Assembly (NCBI GenBank): GCA_946628525.1
Contig: CAMOWO010000051.1
Span: 1-6,048, forward strand
From: an uncultured Bacillota bacterium
Lineage (GTDB): Bacteria > Bacillota_A > Clostridia > Peptostreptococcales > Anaerovoracaceae
Direction of reading: 5' to 3'
Length of the DNA stretch: 6,048 nt
Below, piece after piece: positions 1 through 6,048 of this stretch. The translations under genes and the position numbers were made by a program. Below the pieces are notes generated by a model. It saw only the letters and a program-made list of their open reading frames with translations, was not told the origin of the DNA and did no database searches. Numbering within the stretch: position 1 is the first letter of the stretch; the number at the start of each line of letters is the position of its first letter.

Positions 1-418
1 CAAGAGGTGTTTCGGTGAGATCTATAAACAGGGGAAGATGCTGGATGATTCCAGAGCGAAGCATTACAATCTCACCGGCACGCAGGTGAGGTATATCGAG
101 ATCATCGGCGACAATCCGGGGATCTCCCAGGATGCCGTGGCAAGGCTGGAAGGAGTCGACAAGGGCACCGTAGCCAGAGCCGTCAAGAAGCTGGAAGTGG
201 AGCAGTACATCTACCGCAAGCGCAACAAGGACGACATCAGAGCCTGGTGCCTCTATCTCGACAGGAGAGGCAATGAAGTCTACAGCAGCAAAGCATGCAA
301 GAGCGAAGACTACGAGAAGAACCTTTTCAGCGGGTTCAAGGAAGATGAGATCGACACTTTGGTGAACCTCATGGATCGCCTCACGGACAACATCGAGACG
401 ATCAAGAAGAAAGGATAA
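1..418 (+). CDS. MarR-family winged-helix transcriptional regulator (5' partial)
   Basis: A DNA-binding regulator of the MarR family, probably a dimer that represses the exporter genes directly downstream. The reading frame stays open to the left edge of the window. An ATG lies at 38, but the 12 codons before it (KRCFGEIYKQGK) look like the start of MarR dimerisation helix 1, and 126 residues is short for a family of about 140-150. The true start is therefore probably upstream. Numbering from the ATG, the winged HTH spans about residues 28-80: a first helix near ISQDAVARLEG, a recognition helix near DKGTVARAVKKLE, and a wing with the family's basic/acidic pattern (RKRNKDDIR, then LDRRG). The C-terminal helix (about 100-124) would complete the dimer interface. 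The stop TAA (416-418) is 3 nt before the next GTG start, so the genes are very likely co-transcribed. The ligand is unknown. Family assignment is strong; the regulatory target is inferred from position. Confidence 0.88.
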   Translation, partial: KRCFGEIYKQGKMLDDSRAKHYNLTGTQVRYIEIIGDNPGISQDAVARLEGVDKGTVARAVKKLEVEQYIYRKRNKDDIRAWCLYLDRRGNEVYSSKACKSEDYEKNLFSGFKEDEIDTLVNLMDRLTDNIETIKKKG

Positions 419-421
419 AAC

Positions 422-2155
422 GTGAAGACAGTTTTAAGGTACTACAAAAAATACATACCTGCGGTGATCCTGATCGGGCTGTTCCTTTTCGGAAACGCCA
501 TGTGTGAGTTGGCGCTTCCGGGATACATGGCGGACATCATCGATAACGGCGTCATCAAAGGAGACATGGCCCACATCAGGTCCACAGGGATGATCATGCT
601 CCTGATCGCGGCGGGAAGTTCCGTGGCCTCCATCATCGCCAGCCTCTTCGCATCGAGGACGGCGGCGGGGGCGGCCCAGGCCATACGAAGGGACCTCTTC
701 CAAAAGGTCACGGCCTTCTCTACGGCGGAGCTGCAGCAGTTTTCTACGGCGTCGCTGATCACCCGCTCCACCAACGACGTGCAGATGATCCAGCAGGCCA
801 CCACCATGATGCTGAGAATGGCGTTTTTCGCGCCCATCATGGGCTTCGGCGCCGTGATCAAAGCGCTGCAGACAAGCGTTCCCCTCAGCTGGACCGTTGC
901 CGTAGCACTGGGCATGGTGCTGGTGATCATGGGCATCTCCTTCGTGCTGATATTCCCGAAATTCAAAGTCCTCCAGAGCAAGCTGGACAGGGTGAACCTC
1001 ATCATGAAGGAACGCCTGGCGGGCATCCTTGTGGTGCGCGCTTTCGGAACGGAGAAAAAAGAAGAGAAGCGCTTTGACATCGCCAACATGGACGTGACGG
1101 GAATCAACAAATTCGTCAACAAAGCCATGGCGTTCATGATGCCGTCCCTGACATTCATCATGAGCGGCGTCGGCATCCTCATCGTCTGGGTGGGCGCCCA
1201 TATGGTGGAAGCCCAGGAACTTTTGGTGGGGGACATGCTGGCATATCTGCAGTACGCCATGCACGTGATCATGTCCTTCCTCTTCATTACGATGATATTC
1301 CTGATGATCCCGAGAGCCGCCGTTTCCGCAGGAAGGATCGGCGCCGTTCTCGACGTGGAGCCTTCCATCGAAGATCCCGCAAAACCTCAGGCGATCGATT
1401 CTCCGAAGGGTCTGATCGAATTCCGCGACGTGGCCTTCCGGTATCCTGATGGCGAAGTGAACGCGATCGAAGGGATCGAATTCACCGCCAGACCGGGGCA
1501 GTTCACCGCCATCATCGGTGGTACGGGAAGCGGCAAATCATCGCTGATCAACCTCATCACCAGGTTCTACGATGTGACGGAAGGCGAGATCCTTTTGGAC
1601 GGCAAAGATATCCGCAGCATCAGCCTCAGCCAGCTGAGAGATCAGATCGGACTGGTGCCGCAGAAGGGCGTCCTTTTCTCAGGAACCATCGCAGACAACC
1701 TGCGGTACGGAAGAGAAGACGCCACGGACGAAGACCTGATGGAAGCCGTGCGCATCGCCCAGGCAGAAGACTTCATAAGCGAAAAACCGGAGGGCATCTA
1801 CACAGAGATCGCCCAGGGCGGGACCAACGTGTCGGGCGGCCAGAAGCAGCGACTGAGCATCGCCAGAGCCCTGGTCAAAAAGCCACTCATATACATCTTC
1901 GACGACAGCTTCTCCGCCCTGGACTTCAAGACGGACAAGGCCCTCCGCAAAGCATTGGCGGAGAACGTGAAGGACAGCACCTTCATCATCGTCGCCCAAA
2001 GAATCAACACGATCCTGGACGCCGACCAGATCCTCGTTATGGACGAGGGCCGGCTGGTAGGCAAAGGGACCCACGAAGAACTCATGCAAAGCTGTGACGT
2101 CTATCGCGAGATCGCCCTTTCGCAGCTGAGTGAAGCGGAACTGGAAAGGAGGTGA
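422..2155 (+). CDS. ABC exporter half-transporter, degenerate-site subunit of a heterodimer
   Basis: A membrane-bound ATP-driven exporter subunit of 577 residues with a transmembrane domain followed by a nucleotide-binding domain. Hydrophobic segments lie near residues 11-33, 54-78, 130-150, 154-178, 236-258 and 272-297, matching the six helices of type IV (type I exporter) folds. The NBD starts near 330: A-loop Tyr341, Walker A GGTGSGKS (366-373), Q-loop Gln414, signature VSGGQ (470-474), Walker B ending IFDD (492-495) and D-loop SALD (498-501). Asp495 occupies the catalytic Glu position and Gln526 (AQR) replaces the switch His, so this subunit's own ATP site should hydrolyse poorly. Its signature is intact and would serve the partner's site. 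The start is GTG 422, preceded by AAAGGA (410-415) with 6 nt spacing; the next in-frame ATG lies inside the first membrane helix. Drug or toxin export is the usual family role, but the substrate cannot be read from the sequence. Confidence 0.93.
   Translation: MKTVLRYYKKYIPAVILIGLFLFGNAMCELALPGYMADIIDNGVIKGDMAHIRSTGMIMLLIAAGSSVASIIASLFASRTAAGAAQAIRRDLFQKVTAFSTAELQQFSTASLITRSTNDVQMIQQATTMMLRMAFFAPIMGFGAVIKALQTSVPLSWTVAVALGMVLVIMGISFVLIFPKFKVLQSKLDRVNLIMKERLAGILVVRAFGTEKKEEKRFDIANMDVTGINKFVNKAMAFMMPSLTFIMSGVGILIVWVGAHMVEAQELLVGDMLAYLQYAMHVIMSFLFITMIFLMIPRAAVSAGRIGAVLDVEPSIEDPAKPQAIDSPKGLIEFRDVAFRYPDGEVNAIEGIEFTARPGQFTAIIGGTGSGKSSLINLITRFYDVTEGEILLDGKDIRSISLSQLRDQIGLVPQKGVLFSGTIADNLRYGREDATDEDLMEAVRIAQAEDFISEKPEGIYTEIAQGGTNVSGGQKQRLSIARALVKKPLIYIFDDSFSALDFKTDKALRKALAENVKDSTFIIVAQRINTILDADQILVMDEGRLVGKGTHEELMQSCDVYREIALSQLSEAELERR
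2147..2152 (+). promoter_or_regulatory. Shine-Dalgarno site that fixes the start of the second ABC gene
   Basis: AGGAGG sits 7 nt before ATG 2160 and overlaps the end of the upstream ABC gene, whose TGA stop is at 2153-2155. This favours ATG 2160 over the in-frame GTG at 2130, which has no purine-rich site in front of it. A ribosome finishing the first subunit would cover this site, suggesting coupled translation of the pair. Confidence 0.85.
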
Positions 2156-2159
2156 GGGC

Positions 2160-4019
2160 ATGGCAGAAGCAAGAGAACAAAGACAAGCACCGGGAAGCAG
2201 ACCGAAGAACAACGCGAGACCCGGAGGCCCTGCCGGCAAGATGATGCCGGGAGAGAAAGCCACCGACTTCAAAAAGACCATGAAGACCCTCATCGGATAC
2301 CTGGCCGTCTATAAGATCCGCCTGATCATCGTCTTCGTTTTCGCCGTTGGGAGCACGCTTTTCAGCGTCATTTCCCCGACGATCCTGGGAAGCGCCACAG
2401 ACGTGGTGGTAAAGGGACTTCTCGGCGGGAACATGGACTACGGCGCACTTTTGTATATCCTCATGATCCTTCTGGCGCTCTATGTCGCGACTCTGCTCTT
2501 CGGAGTCGTGCAGGGGTGGCTCATGGCCGATATATCGCAGAACGTCATATATACTTTGCGTGAAAAGATGTCGGACAAGCTGGACAGACTGCCGCTGAAG
2601 TACTTCGATAACATGACCCACGGGGAGATCCAGAGCCGTATGATCAACGATATCGAAACGGTGAACCAGAGCCTTTCGGCCAGCCTGACCCAGATGATCA
2701 CGAGCTTCATCACCATCGTTGGTATCCTCGTGATGATGATACGTATCAGCCTCATCATGACGGCCATGGCGGTGCTGGTGATCCCGCTTTCGATGCTGGT
2801 GATCAAGGTCGTTGTGGCAAGATCGCAGGGCTATTTCAAGAACCAGCAGGCGTTCCTCGGAAGCGTCAACGGTCACGTGGAAGAGATGTACACGGGCCAC
2901 GATATCATCAAGGCCTTCAATCGCGAGGATGAGTCGGAGAAGGTGTTCAACGAATACAATGACAAACTCTACGAGAGCGCGTGGAAATCGCAGTTCCTGT
3001 CGAGTCTGATGATGCCGCTCACGGGATTCATCGGCAACCTGTCATACGTGGCAGTGTGTCTGCTGGGAGGATTCCTGGCCATCAAAGGCACGATTTCCAT
3101 CGGCAATATCCAGGCGTTCATCCAGTACGTCAGGAACTTCAACCACCCGATCCAGCAGGTGGCGAACGTGGTGAACCAGCTCCAGTCCACAGCCGCTGCG
3201 GCAGAGAGAATTTTTGAACTCATTGAAGCGGAGGAAGAAGTGGGGCTGGGGCAGGCGCCGGAACAGGAAGTGGAACTGGAAGATGTGAAGGGACACGTAT
3301 ACTTCGACCACGTCTCCTTTGGATATAAGGAAGATGAACCAGTGCTCAAAGATTTCTCGTTCCACGCTTATCCGGGGCAGACGGTGGCCATCGTGGGGCC
3401 GACGGGTGCCGGCAAGACGACACTGGTGAAGCTGCTCATGCGGTTCTATGAGATCAATAAGGGAGCGATCTACGTGGACGGCTACGACATCACAAAGTTG
3501 AGCCGTGAGAATCTGAGAAGTATGTTCGGTATGGTGCTTCAGGAGACGTGGCTGAATAACAGTTCCATAAGAGAAAATATAAGATACGGGTGCCCGGAGG
3601 CCACCGACGAAGAAGTAGAAGCGGCCGGCAAAGCCGCGTACATCGACCACTTTGTGCGGGCGCTGCCGCAGGGGTATGATATGCCGATCAATGAGGAGGC
3701 GACGAACCTTTCGCAGGGGCAGAAGCAGCTCATCACGATCGCGAGAGCCATCCTCTCCGATGCGCCGATCATGATTTTGGATGAGGCAACGAGCTCGGTA
3801 GATACGAGGACGGAAGTGATGATCCAGCAGGCTATGGACAACCTTACAAAGGGGCGCACCAGCTTCGTCATCGCCCACCGCCTTTCTACGATACGGAATG
3901 CGGATCACATTTTAGTAATGGATCACGGAAACATCGTGGAGCAGGGCAGTCACGAAGAACTGCTGGCGAAAGACGGGTTCTACGCGAGCCTGTACAACTC
4001 GCAGTTCGCCGAAAACTAA
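2160..4019 (+). CDS. ABC exporter half-transporter, catalytic-site subunit of a heterodimer
   Basis: The partner of the preceding exporter subunit, 619 residues from ATG 2160. Residues 1 to about 36 form a polar Arg/Gly/Pro-rich N-terminal tail, probably cytosolic and disordered. Membrane helices lie near 54-77, 94-118, 177-196, 198-220, 284-308 and 317-343. The NBD follows from about 378: A-loop Tyr389, Walker A GPTGAGKT (413-420), Q-loop Gln461, signature LSQGQ (517-521), Walker B MILDE with catalytic Glu542, D-loop SSVD (545-548) and switch His573. Thus Walker and switch residues are canonical while the signature has Gln for the first Gly. Paired with subunit one (Asp for Glu, Gln for His, intact signature), all degenerate elements fall in one composite ATP site and all canonical ones in the other, as in TM287/288, LmrCD and BmrCD. 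The gene starts 4 nt after the upstream stop. An alternative GTG start at 2130 would add 10 residues but lacks a ribosome binding site. Substrate unknown. Confidence 0.93.
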   Translation: MAEAREQRQAPGSRPKNNARPGGPAGKMMPGEKATDFKKTMKTLIGYLAVYKIRLIIVFVFAVGSTLFSVISPTILGSATDVVVKGLLGGNMDYGALLYILMILLALYVATLLFGVVQGWLMADISQNVIYTLREKMSDKLDRLPLKYFDNMTHGEIQSRMINDIETVNQSLSASLTQMITSFITIVGILVMMIRISLIMTAMAVLVIPLSMLVIKVVVARSQGYFKNQQAFLGSVNGHVEEMYTGHDIIKAFNREDESEKVFNEYNDKLYESAWKSQFLSSLMMPLTGFIGNLSYVAVCLLGGFLAIKGTISIGNIQAFIQYVRNFNHPIQQVANVVNQLQSTAAAAERIFELIEAEEEVGLGQAPEQEVELEDVKGHVYFDHVSFGYKEDEPVLKDFSFHAYPGQTVAIVGPTGAGKTTLVKLLMRFYEINKGAIYVDGYDITKLSRENLRSMFGMVLQETWLNNSSIRENIRYGCPEATDEEVEAAGKAAYIDHFVRALPQGYDMPINEEATNLSQGQKQLITIARAILSDAPIMILDEATSSVDTRTEVMIQQAMDNLTKGRTSFVIAHRLSTIRNADHILVMDHGNIVEQGSHEELLAKDGFYASLYNSQFAEN

Positions 4020-4318
4020 AGCTGATTACGATCAGAGGAGATGAGGGATTCCTTGTCTTCTCTGGTCAGTTTTTTTATCTGGGCTTCCCGGTGGAGTCCT
4101 TCGCTTCGGTCCTCCACGTACTCGAGGTAGACGGGGACGACCGGCAGGCGGCTTCTCGTGTACTTGGCACCTTTGCCGGAGTTGTGGGAGATGATGCGGG
4201 CGGCGAAGTCCGTGGTCCATCCGGTGTACAGGCTGCCGTCCGCGCAAAGCATCATGTATACGCAGTGACCGCGGGGGTATTCTTTTGTGGCATCGTATTT
4301 CGTGGTTATGGTTTTCAT
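4016..4318 (-). CDS. GIY-YIG domain protein, UPF0213 (YhbQ/YazA type)
   Basis: A small single-domain protein of 100 residues with the GIY-YIG nuclease fold. From ATG 4318, the first motif is CVYMML (about 19-24), followed by CADGSLYTGWT (about 25-35), where YTG fills the YIG position. The catalytic-type Arg is in DFAARIISHN (about residue 41), followed by GKGAKYTRSRLP and then HREAQIKKL, whose Glu (about 78) is the expected metal ligand. This order and spacing match the UPF0213 family. Members are called putative endonucleases, but the biological role is not established to my knowledge. The start is uncertain: an in-frame GTG at 4336 would add six residues, and neither candidate has a good ribosome binding site. 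Its TAG stop (4016-4018) overlaps the exporter stop on the other strand, and its last third contains the exporter operon's terminator. No functional link with either neighbour is evident. Confidence 0.85.
   Translation of the reverse strand: MKTITTKYDATKEYPRGHCVYMMLCADGSLYTGWTTDFAARIISHNSGKGAKYTRSRLPVVPVYLEYVEDRSEGLHREAQIKKLTREDKESLISSDRNQL
4030..4076 (+). terminator. Rho-independent terminator of the MarR-ABC-ABC operon
   Basis: The arm GATCAGAGGAGA (4030-4041) pairs with TCTTCTCTGGTC (4056-4067). Five further pairs inside (4042-4046 with 4051-4055) give a 17-bp stem with a GATT tetraloop. Seven T residues follow at 4070-4076, two bases after the stem. The hairpin begins 10 bases after the exporter stop codon. 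Four pairs are G-U wobbles on the + strand transcript (4032/4065, 4038/4059, 4042/4055, 4043/4054). On the opposite strand they become A-C mismatches, so the structure should act mainly on rightward transcripts. It lies entirely inside the converging GIY-YIG gene. Strength is unmeasured. Confidence 0.8.
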
Positions 4319-4366
4319 ATGGTCATTATCTGCCACGAAAGCCCCAAAGTCAAACGAAATGGTAGA

Positions 4367-4395
4367 GTGACGAAAGTGGAGGTATATGGTATAAT
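4367..4395 (+). promoter_or_regulatory. Extended -10 promoter of the flavodiiron gene
   Basis: A perfect TATAAT (4390-4395) is preceded by TG one base upstream (TGGTATAAT, 4387-4395), an extended -10. The -35 candidate GTGACG (4367-4372) keeps the TGAC core of TTGACA at an ideal 17-bp spacing. Transcription would start near 4402, giving a leader of about 43 nt. This fits a sigma-A-type housekeeping promoter. I saw no recognisable Rex, PerR or NsrR box. Confidence 0.75.
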
Positions 4396-4419
4396 AAAAA
4401 CGCTTAGGTTTAGAGACAA
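4391..4419 (-). promoter_or_regulatory. Possible divergent promoter of the GIY-YIG gene
   Basis: Read leftward, TTGTCT (4414-4419, 4 of 6 consensus bases) is followed by exactly 17 bp and then TATTAT (4391-4396, 5 of 6). Transcription would start near 4384, giving a leader of roughly 65 nt to ATG 4318. The -10 overlaps the rightward TATAAT by five bases. The region is AT-rich, so chance matches are likely and this call is tentative. Confidence 0.4.
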
Positions 4420-4430
4420 TTTTTTATTAT
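4391..4430. repeat. Perfect 10-bp inverted repeat in the divergent intergenic region
   Basis: ATAATAAAAA (4391-4400) and TTTTTATTAT (4421-4430) are exact reverse complements separated by 20 bp. The left arm overlaps the -10 box and the right arm ends just before the ribosome binding site of the flavodiiron gene. With transcription starting near 4402 the left arm would not be in the mRNA, so any function would be at DNA level, such as an operator. The low-complexity AT composition means it may be accidental. Confidence 0.45.
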
Positions 4431-4432
4431 TT

Positions 4433-4438
4433 GGAGGT
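4433..4438 (+). promoter_or_regulatory. Ribosome binding site of the flavodiiron gene
   Basis: GGAGGT lies 6 nt before ATG 4445, close to an ideal Shine-Dalgarno match and spacing. It supports this start and, with the promoter, suggests strong expression. Confidence 0.85.
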
Positions 4439-4444
4439 AATCAA

Positions 4445-6048
4445 ATGATTTCAAAAGTGACGGATTCCATCCTTTACGTTGGCTGCAACGATCACGATCT
4501 GGATCTGTTCGAGGGTCAGTATATCGTTCCTAACGGGATGGCCTATAACTCATATGTTATTCTTGACAACAAGACCGTGGTCATCGATACCATGGACAGA
4601 AGCAAGACGGACGAGTGGCTCGGCAACGTGGCTGAGGCTCTCGGCGGCAAGAACCCGGACTACCTGTTGGTACAGCACATGGAGCCGGATCACTCCGCAT
4701 CCATCTTCGCATTCCTGGAGAAATATCCGGAAACGACGGTCATCGGAAACAAGAAGACGTTCACGATGATCGGACAGTTCTTCCCTGCGCTGGAGCTGAA
4801 GAACACGCTCACAGTAGAGAACGGCAGCAGCCTGCAGCTGGGCGAGCACACTTTGAACTTCGTATTCGCACCGATGGTGCACTGGCCTGAAGTTATCATG
4901 ACGTACGAGTCCGCTGAGAAAGTTCTCTTCTCCGCTGACGGATTCGGTAAGTTCGGTGCTCTGGACGTGGATGAAGACTGGGCTTGCGAGGCAAGAAGAT
5001 ACTACTTCGGGATCGTTGGTAAATACGGTGCTCAGGTGCAGAACGTGCTGACAGCAGCGGCGGCTCTGGACATCAAGACGATCTGCCCGCTCCACGGACC
5101 TGTCCTCAAGGAGAATCTGGGATACTACATCGACCTCTATGACAAGTGGTCAAGTTACACACCGGAAGACGACGGCATCTGCATCTGCTACACATCCGTA
5201 TACGGCAACACAAAGCGCGCAGCGGAGATCCTCCACGACAGACTCGTGGAACTGGGAGTTCCTATCGTTGAGATCAGCGACCTGGCAAGATGCGACATGG
5301 CAGAAGCCGTAGAAGATGCCTTCAGATACGACACACTCGTACTGGCTACGACGACATACAATTCGGAGATCTTCCCGTTCATGAATCAGTTCATCGATCA
5401 CCTGACGGAAAGAAACTTCCAGAACAAGAACGTTGCCTTCATCGAAAACGGTTCATGGGCACCTACAGCAGCCAAGGTCATGAAGAAGAAGCTGGAAGGC
5501 TGCAAAAAGCTGAACTTCATGGAAAACACCGTAACGATCAAGTCCGCCCTCGACACCAACTCACTGGGAGATCTGGAACTTCTGGCTCAGGAACTGGCTG
5601 CACTGTATAAGGCACCGGAAGTACCTGCAGAAGAAGAGAAGAAGCTGGATCCTACGGCACTCTTCAAGATCGGTTACGGACTCTACGTTGTGACATCCCA
5701 CGACGGAAACAAGCACAACGGTATGATCTGCAACACTGTTACACAGGTCAGCGACAACCCGAACAGGATCGCCGTCAACATCAACAAAGCGAACTACACC
5801 TGCGAGATCATCCAGAAGACAGGCAAGCTGAACGTCTGCGTTCTCAACCAGGATGCACCGTTCTCCATCTTTAAGCACTTCGGATTCCAGTCCGGACGCA
5901 AAGTCGACAAGTTCGAGGACTTCGAACACGCCGGCATCTCAACGAACGGCCTGAAGTATCTGGACAAGTACGCCAACGCATACATCTCCGGTAAAGTCAT
6001 CGACACTGTGGACCTCGGATCCCACATGATGTTCATCTGCTCCATCCC
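4445..6048 (+). CDS. Flavodiiron protein (FprA type) with C-terminal flavin reductase domain (3' partial)
   Basis: A soluble enzyme expected to reduce O2 to water, or NO to N2O, in the cytoplasm. The first 534 codons are in the window and the frame is open at the right edge. Residues 1 to about 240 form the metallo-beta-lactamase-like diiron domain with the full ligand set: His78, Glu80 and Asp82 in HMEPDHS, His146, Asp165 and His217 in CPLHGP. Residues 245 to about 388 are a flavodoxin domain, with the FMN phosphate loop TSVYGNT (250-256), TTTYNSEIFP (302-311) and NGSWAP (335-340). A charged linker (about 390-402) leads to a flavin reductase domain (about 403 onward), resembling the N-terminal part of Moorella Hrb; DLGSHMMFICS (523-533) matches the family's late GDH-type motif. 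This would let the protein accept reducing equivalents through its own flavin module. A rubredoxin domain could follow beyond the window. It has its own promoter and ribosome binding site, and arginine codons are almost all AGA or CGC. O2 versus NO preference cannot be told from the sequence. Confidence 0.92.
   Translation, partial: MISKVTDSILYVGCNDHDLDLFEGQYIVPNGMAYNSYVILDNKTVVIDTMDRSKTDEWLGNVAEALGGKNPDYLLVQHMEPDHSASIFAFLEKYPETTVIGNKKTFTMIGQFFPALELKNTLTVENGSSLQLGEHTLNFVFAPMVHWPEVIMTYESAEKVLFSADGFGKFGALDVDEDWACEARRYYFGIVGKYGAQVQNVLTAAAALDIKTICPLHGPVLKENLGYYIDLYDKWSSYTPEDDGICICYTSVYGNTKRAAEILHDRLVELGVPIVEISDLARCDMAEAVEDAFRYDTLVLATTTYNSEIFPFMNQFIDHLTERNFQNKNVAFIENGSWAPTAAKVMKKKLEGCKKLNFMENTVTIKSALDTNSLGDLELLAQELAALYKAPEVPAEEEKKLDPTALFKIGYGLYVVTSHDGNKHNGMICNTVTQVSDNPNRIAVNINKANYTCEIIQKTGKLNVCVLNQDAPFSIFKHFGFQSGRKVDKFEDFEHAGISTNGLKYLDKYANAYISGKVIDTVDLGSHMMFICSI

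Noticed and set aside
434..1368. Two long minus-strand open frames (276 and 308 codons) opposite the first ABC gene
   Set aside because: They lie antisense to a clear transporter gene. One is extremely His/Asp-rich and the other resembles no family, as expected for complements of a biased coding sequence.
2130..2159. GTG start ten codons earlier for the second ABC subunit
   Set aside because: It overlaps the upstream gene and has no ribosome binding site, whereas ATG 2160 has AGGAGG at 7 nt.
2082..3908. Long minus-strand open frames (272 and 288 codons) opposite the second ABC gene
   Set aside because: Same reasoning: no domain, no ribosome binding site, His/Arg/Asp-rich shadow composition over a gene with complete ABC motifs.
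4011..4067. Use of the same hairpin as a leftward terminator for the GIY-YIG gene
   Set aside because: On the - strand four pairs become A-C mismatches and no clean T tract follows the stem, so termination there is unlikely.
4336..4375. Three copies of CGAAA (4336, 4355, 4371) in the divergent intergenic region
   Set aside because: Five-base repeats with unequal spacing (19 and 16 bp) are expected by chance and match no operator I know.
4479..5095. Open frames on both strands inside the flavodiiron gene (96 and 181 codons)
   Set aside because: They overlap a frame carrying all the diiron ligands, and their translations show no recognisable motif.
1..6048. CRISPR array, tRNA or rRNA gene, insertion sequence, riboswitch or phage genes
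   Set aside because: I looked for spaced repeats, cloverleaf-like segments, transposase motifs and structured leaders, and saw none. Nearly all the window is explained by five genes.

Overview
The window looks like a piece of chromosome from an anaerobic, moderate-GC Firmicute, probably Clostridia. This is inferred from AGGAGG-type ribosome binding sites, frequent AGA/AGG arginine codons, a flavodiiron protein fused to a flavin reductase (typical of strict anaerobes), and a MarR plus two-gene ABC exporter cassette of a kind common in that group. I cannot name a genus from the sequence.

Layout. (1) Bases 1-4019, + strand: a tightly packed operon of a MarR-family regulator (5' end outside the window) and two ABC exporter half-transporters, with gaps of 3 and 4 nt. 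The halves are complementary. The first carries Asp for the catalytic Glu and Gln for the switch His. The second carries LSQGQ in place of LSGGQ but keeps Glu and His. Together they should form a heterodimeric exporter with one degenerate and one competent ATP site, like the TM287/288, LmrCD and BmrCD group. MarR probably controls the operon from an operator upstream of base 1. (2) Bases 4016-4318, - strand: a small GIY-YIG protein (UPF0213, YhbQ/YazA type) that converges on the operon; the stop codons overlap by 4 nt. The operon's predicted intrinsic terminator (4030-4076) lies inside the 3' coding end of this gene. (3) Bases 4319-4444: a short divergent intergenic region with a good extended -10 promoter for the rightward gene and a plausible leftward promoter that would use the same AT box. 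(4) Bases 4445 to the end, + strand: a flavodiiron protein with all diiron ligands, a flavodoxin domain and most of a C-terminal flavin reductase domain, cut by the window edge. It probably reduces O2 (or NO) as protection of anaerobic metabolism.

The three transcription units have no obvious shared function: drug or toxin export with its regulator, a putative nuclease-fold protein, and oxygen/NO detoxification. I see no mobile element, CRISPR array, tRNA or rRNA, and no stretch over 300 bases without a gene. I found no convincing undescribed system. The points most worth checking are the terminator embedded in an antisense gene, the apparent shared -10 of two divergent promoters, and the full domain composition of the truncated flavodiiron protein.
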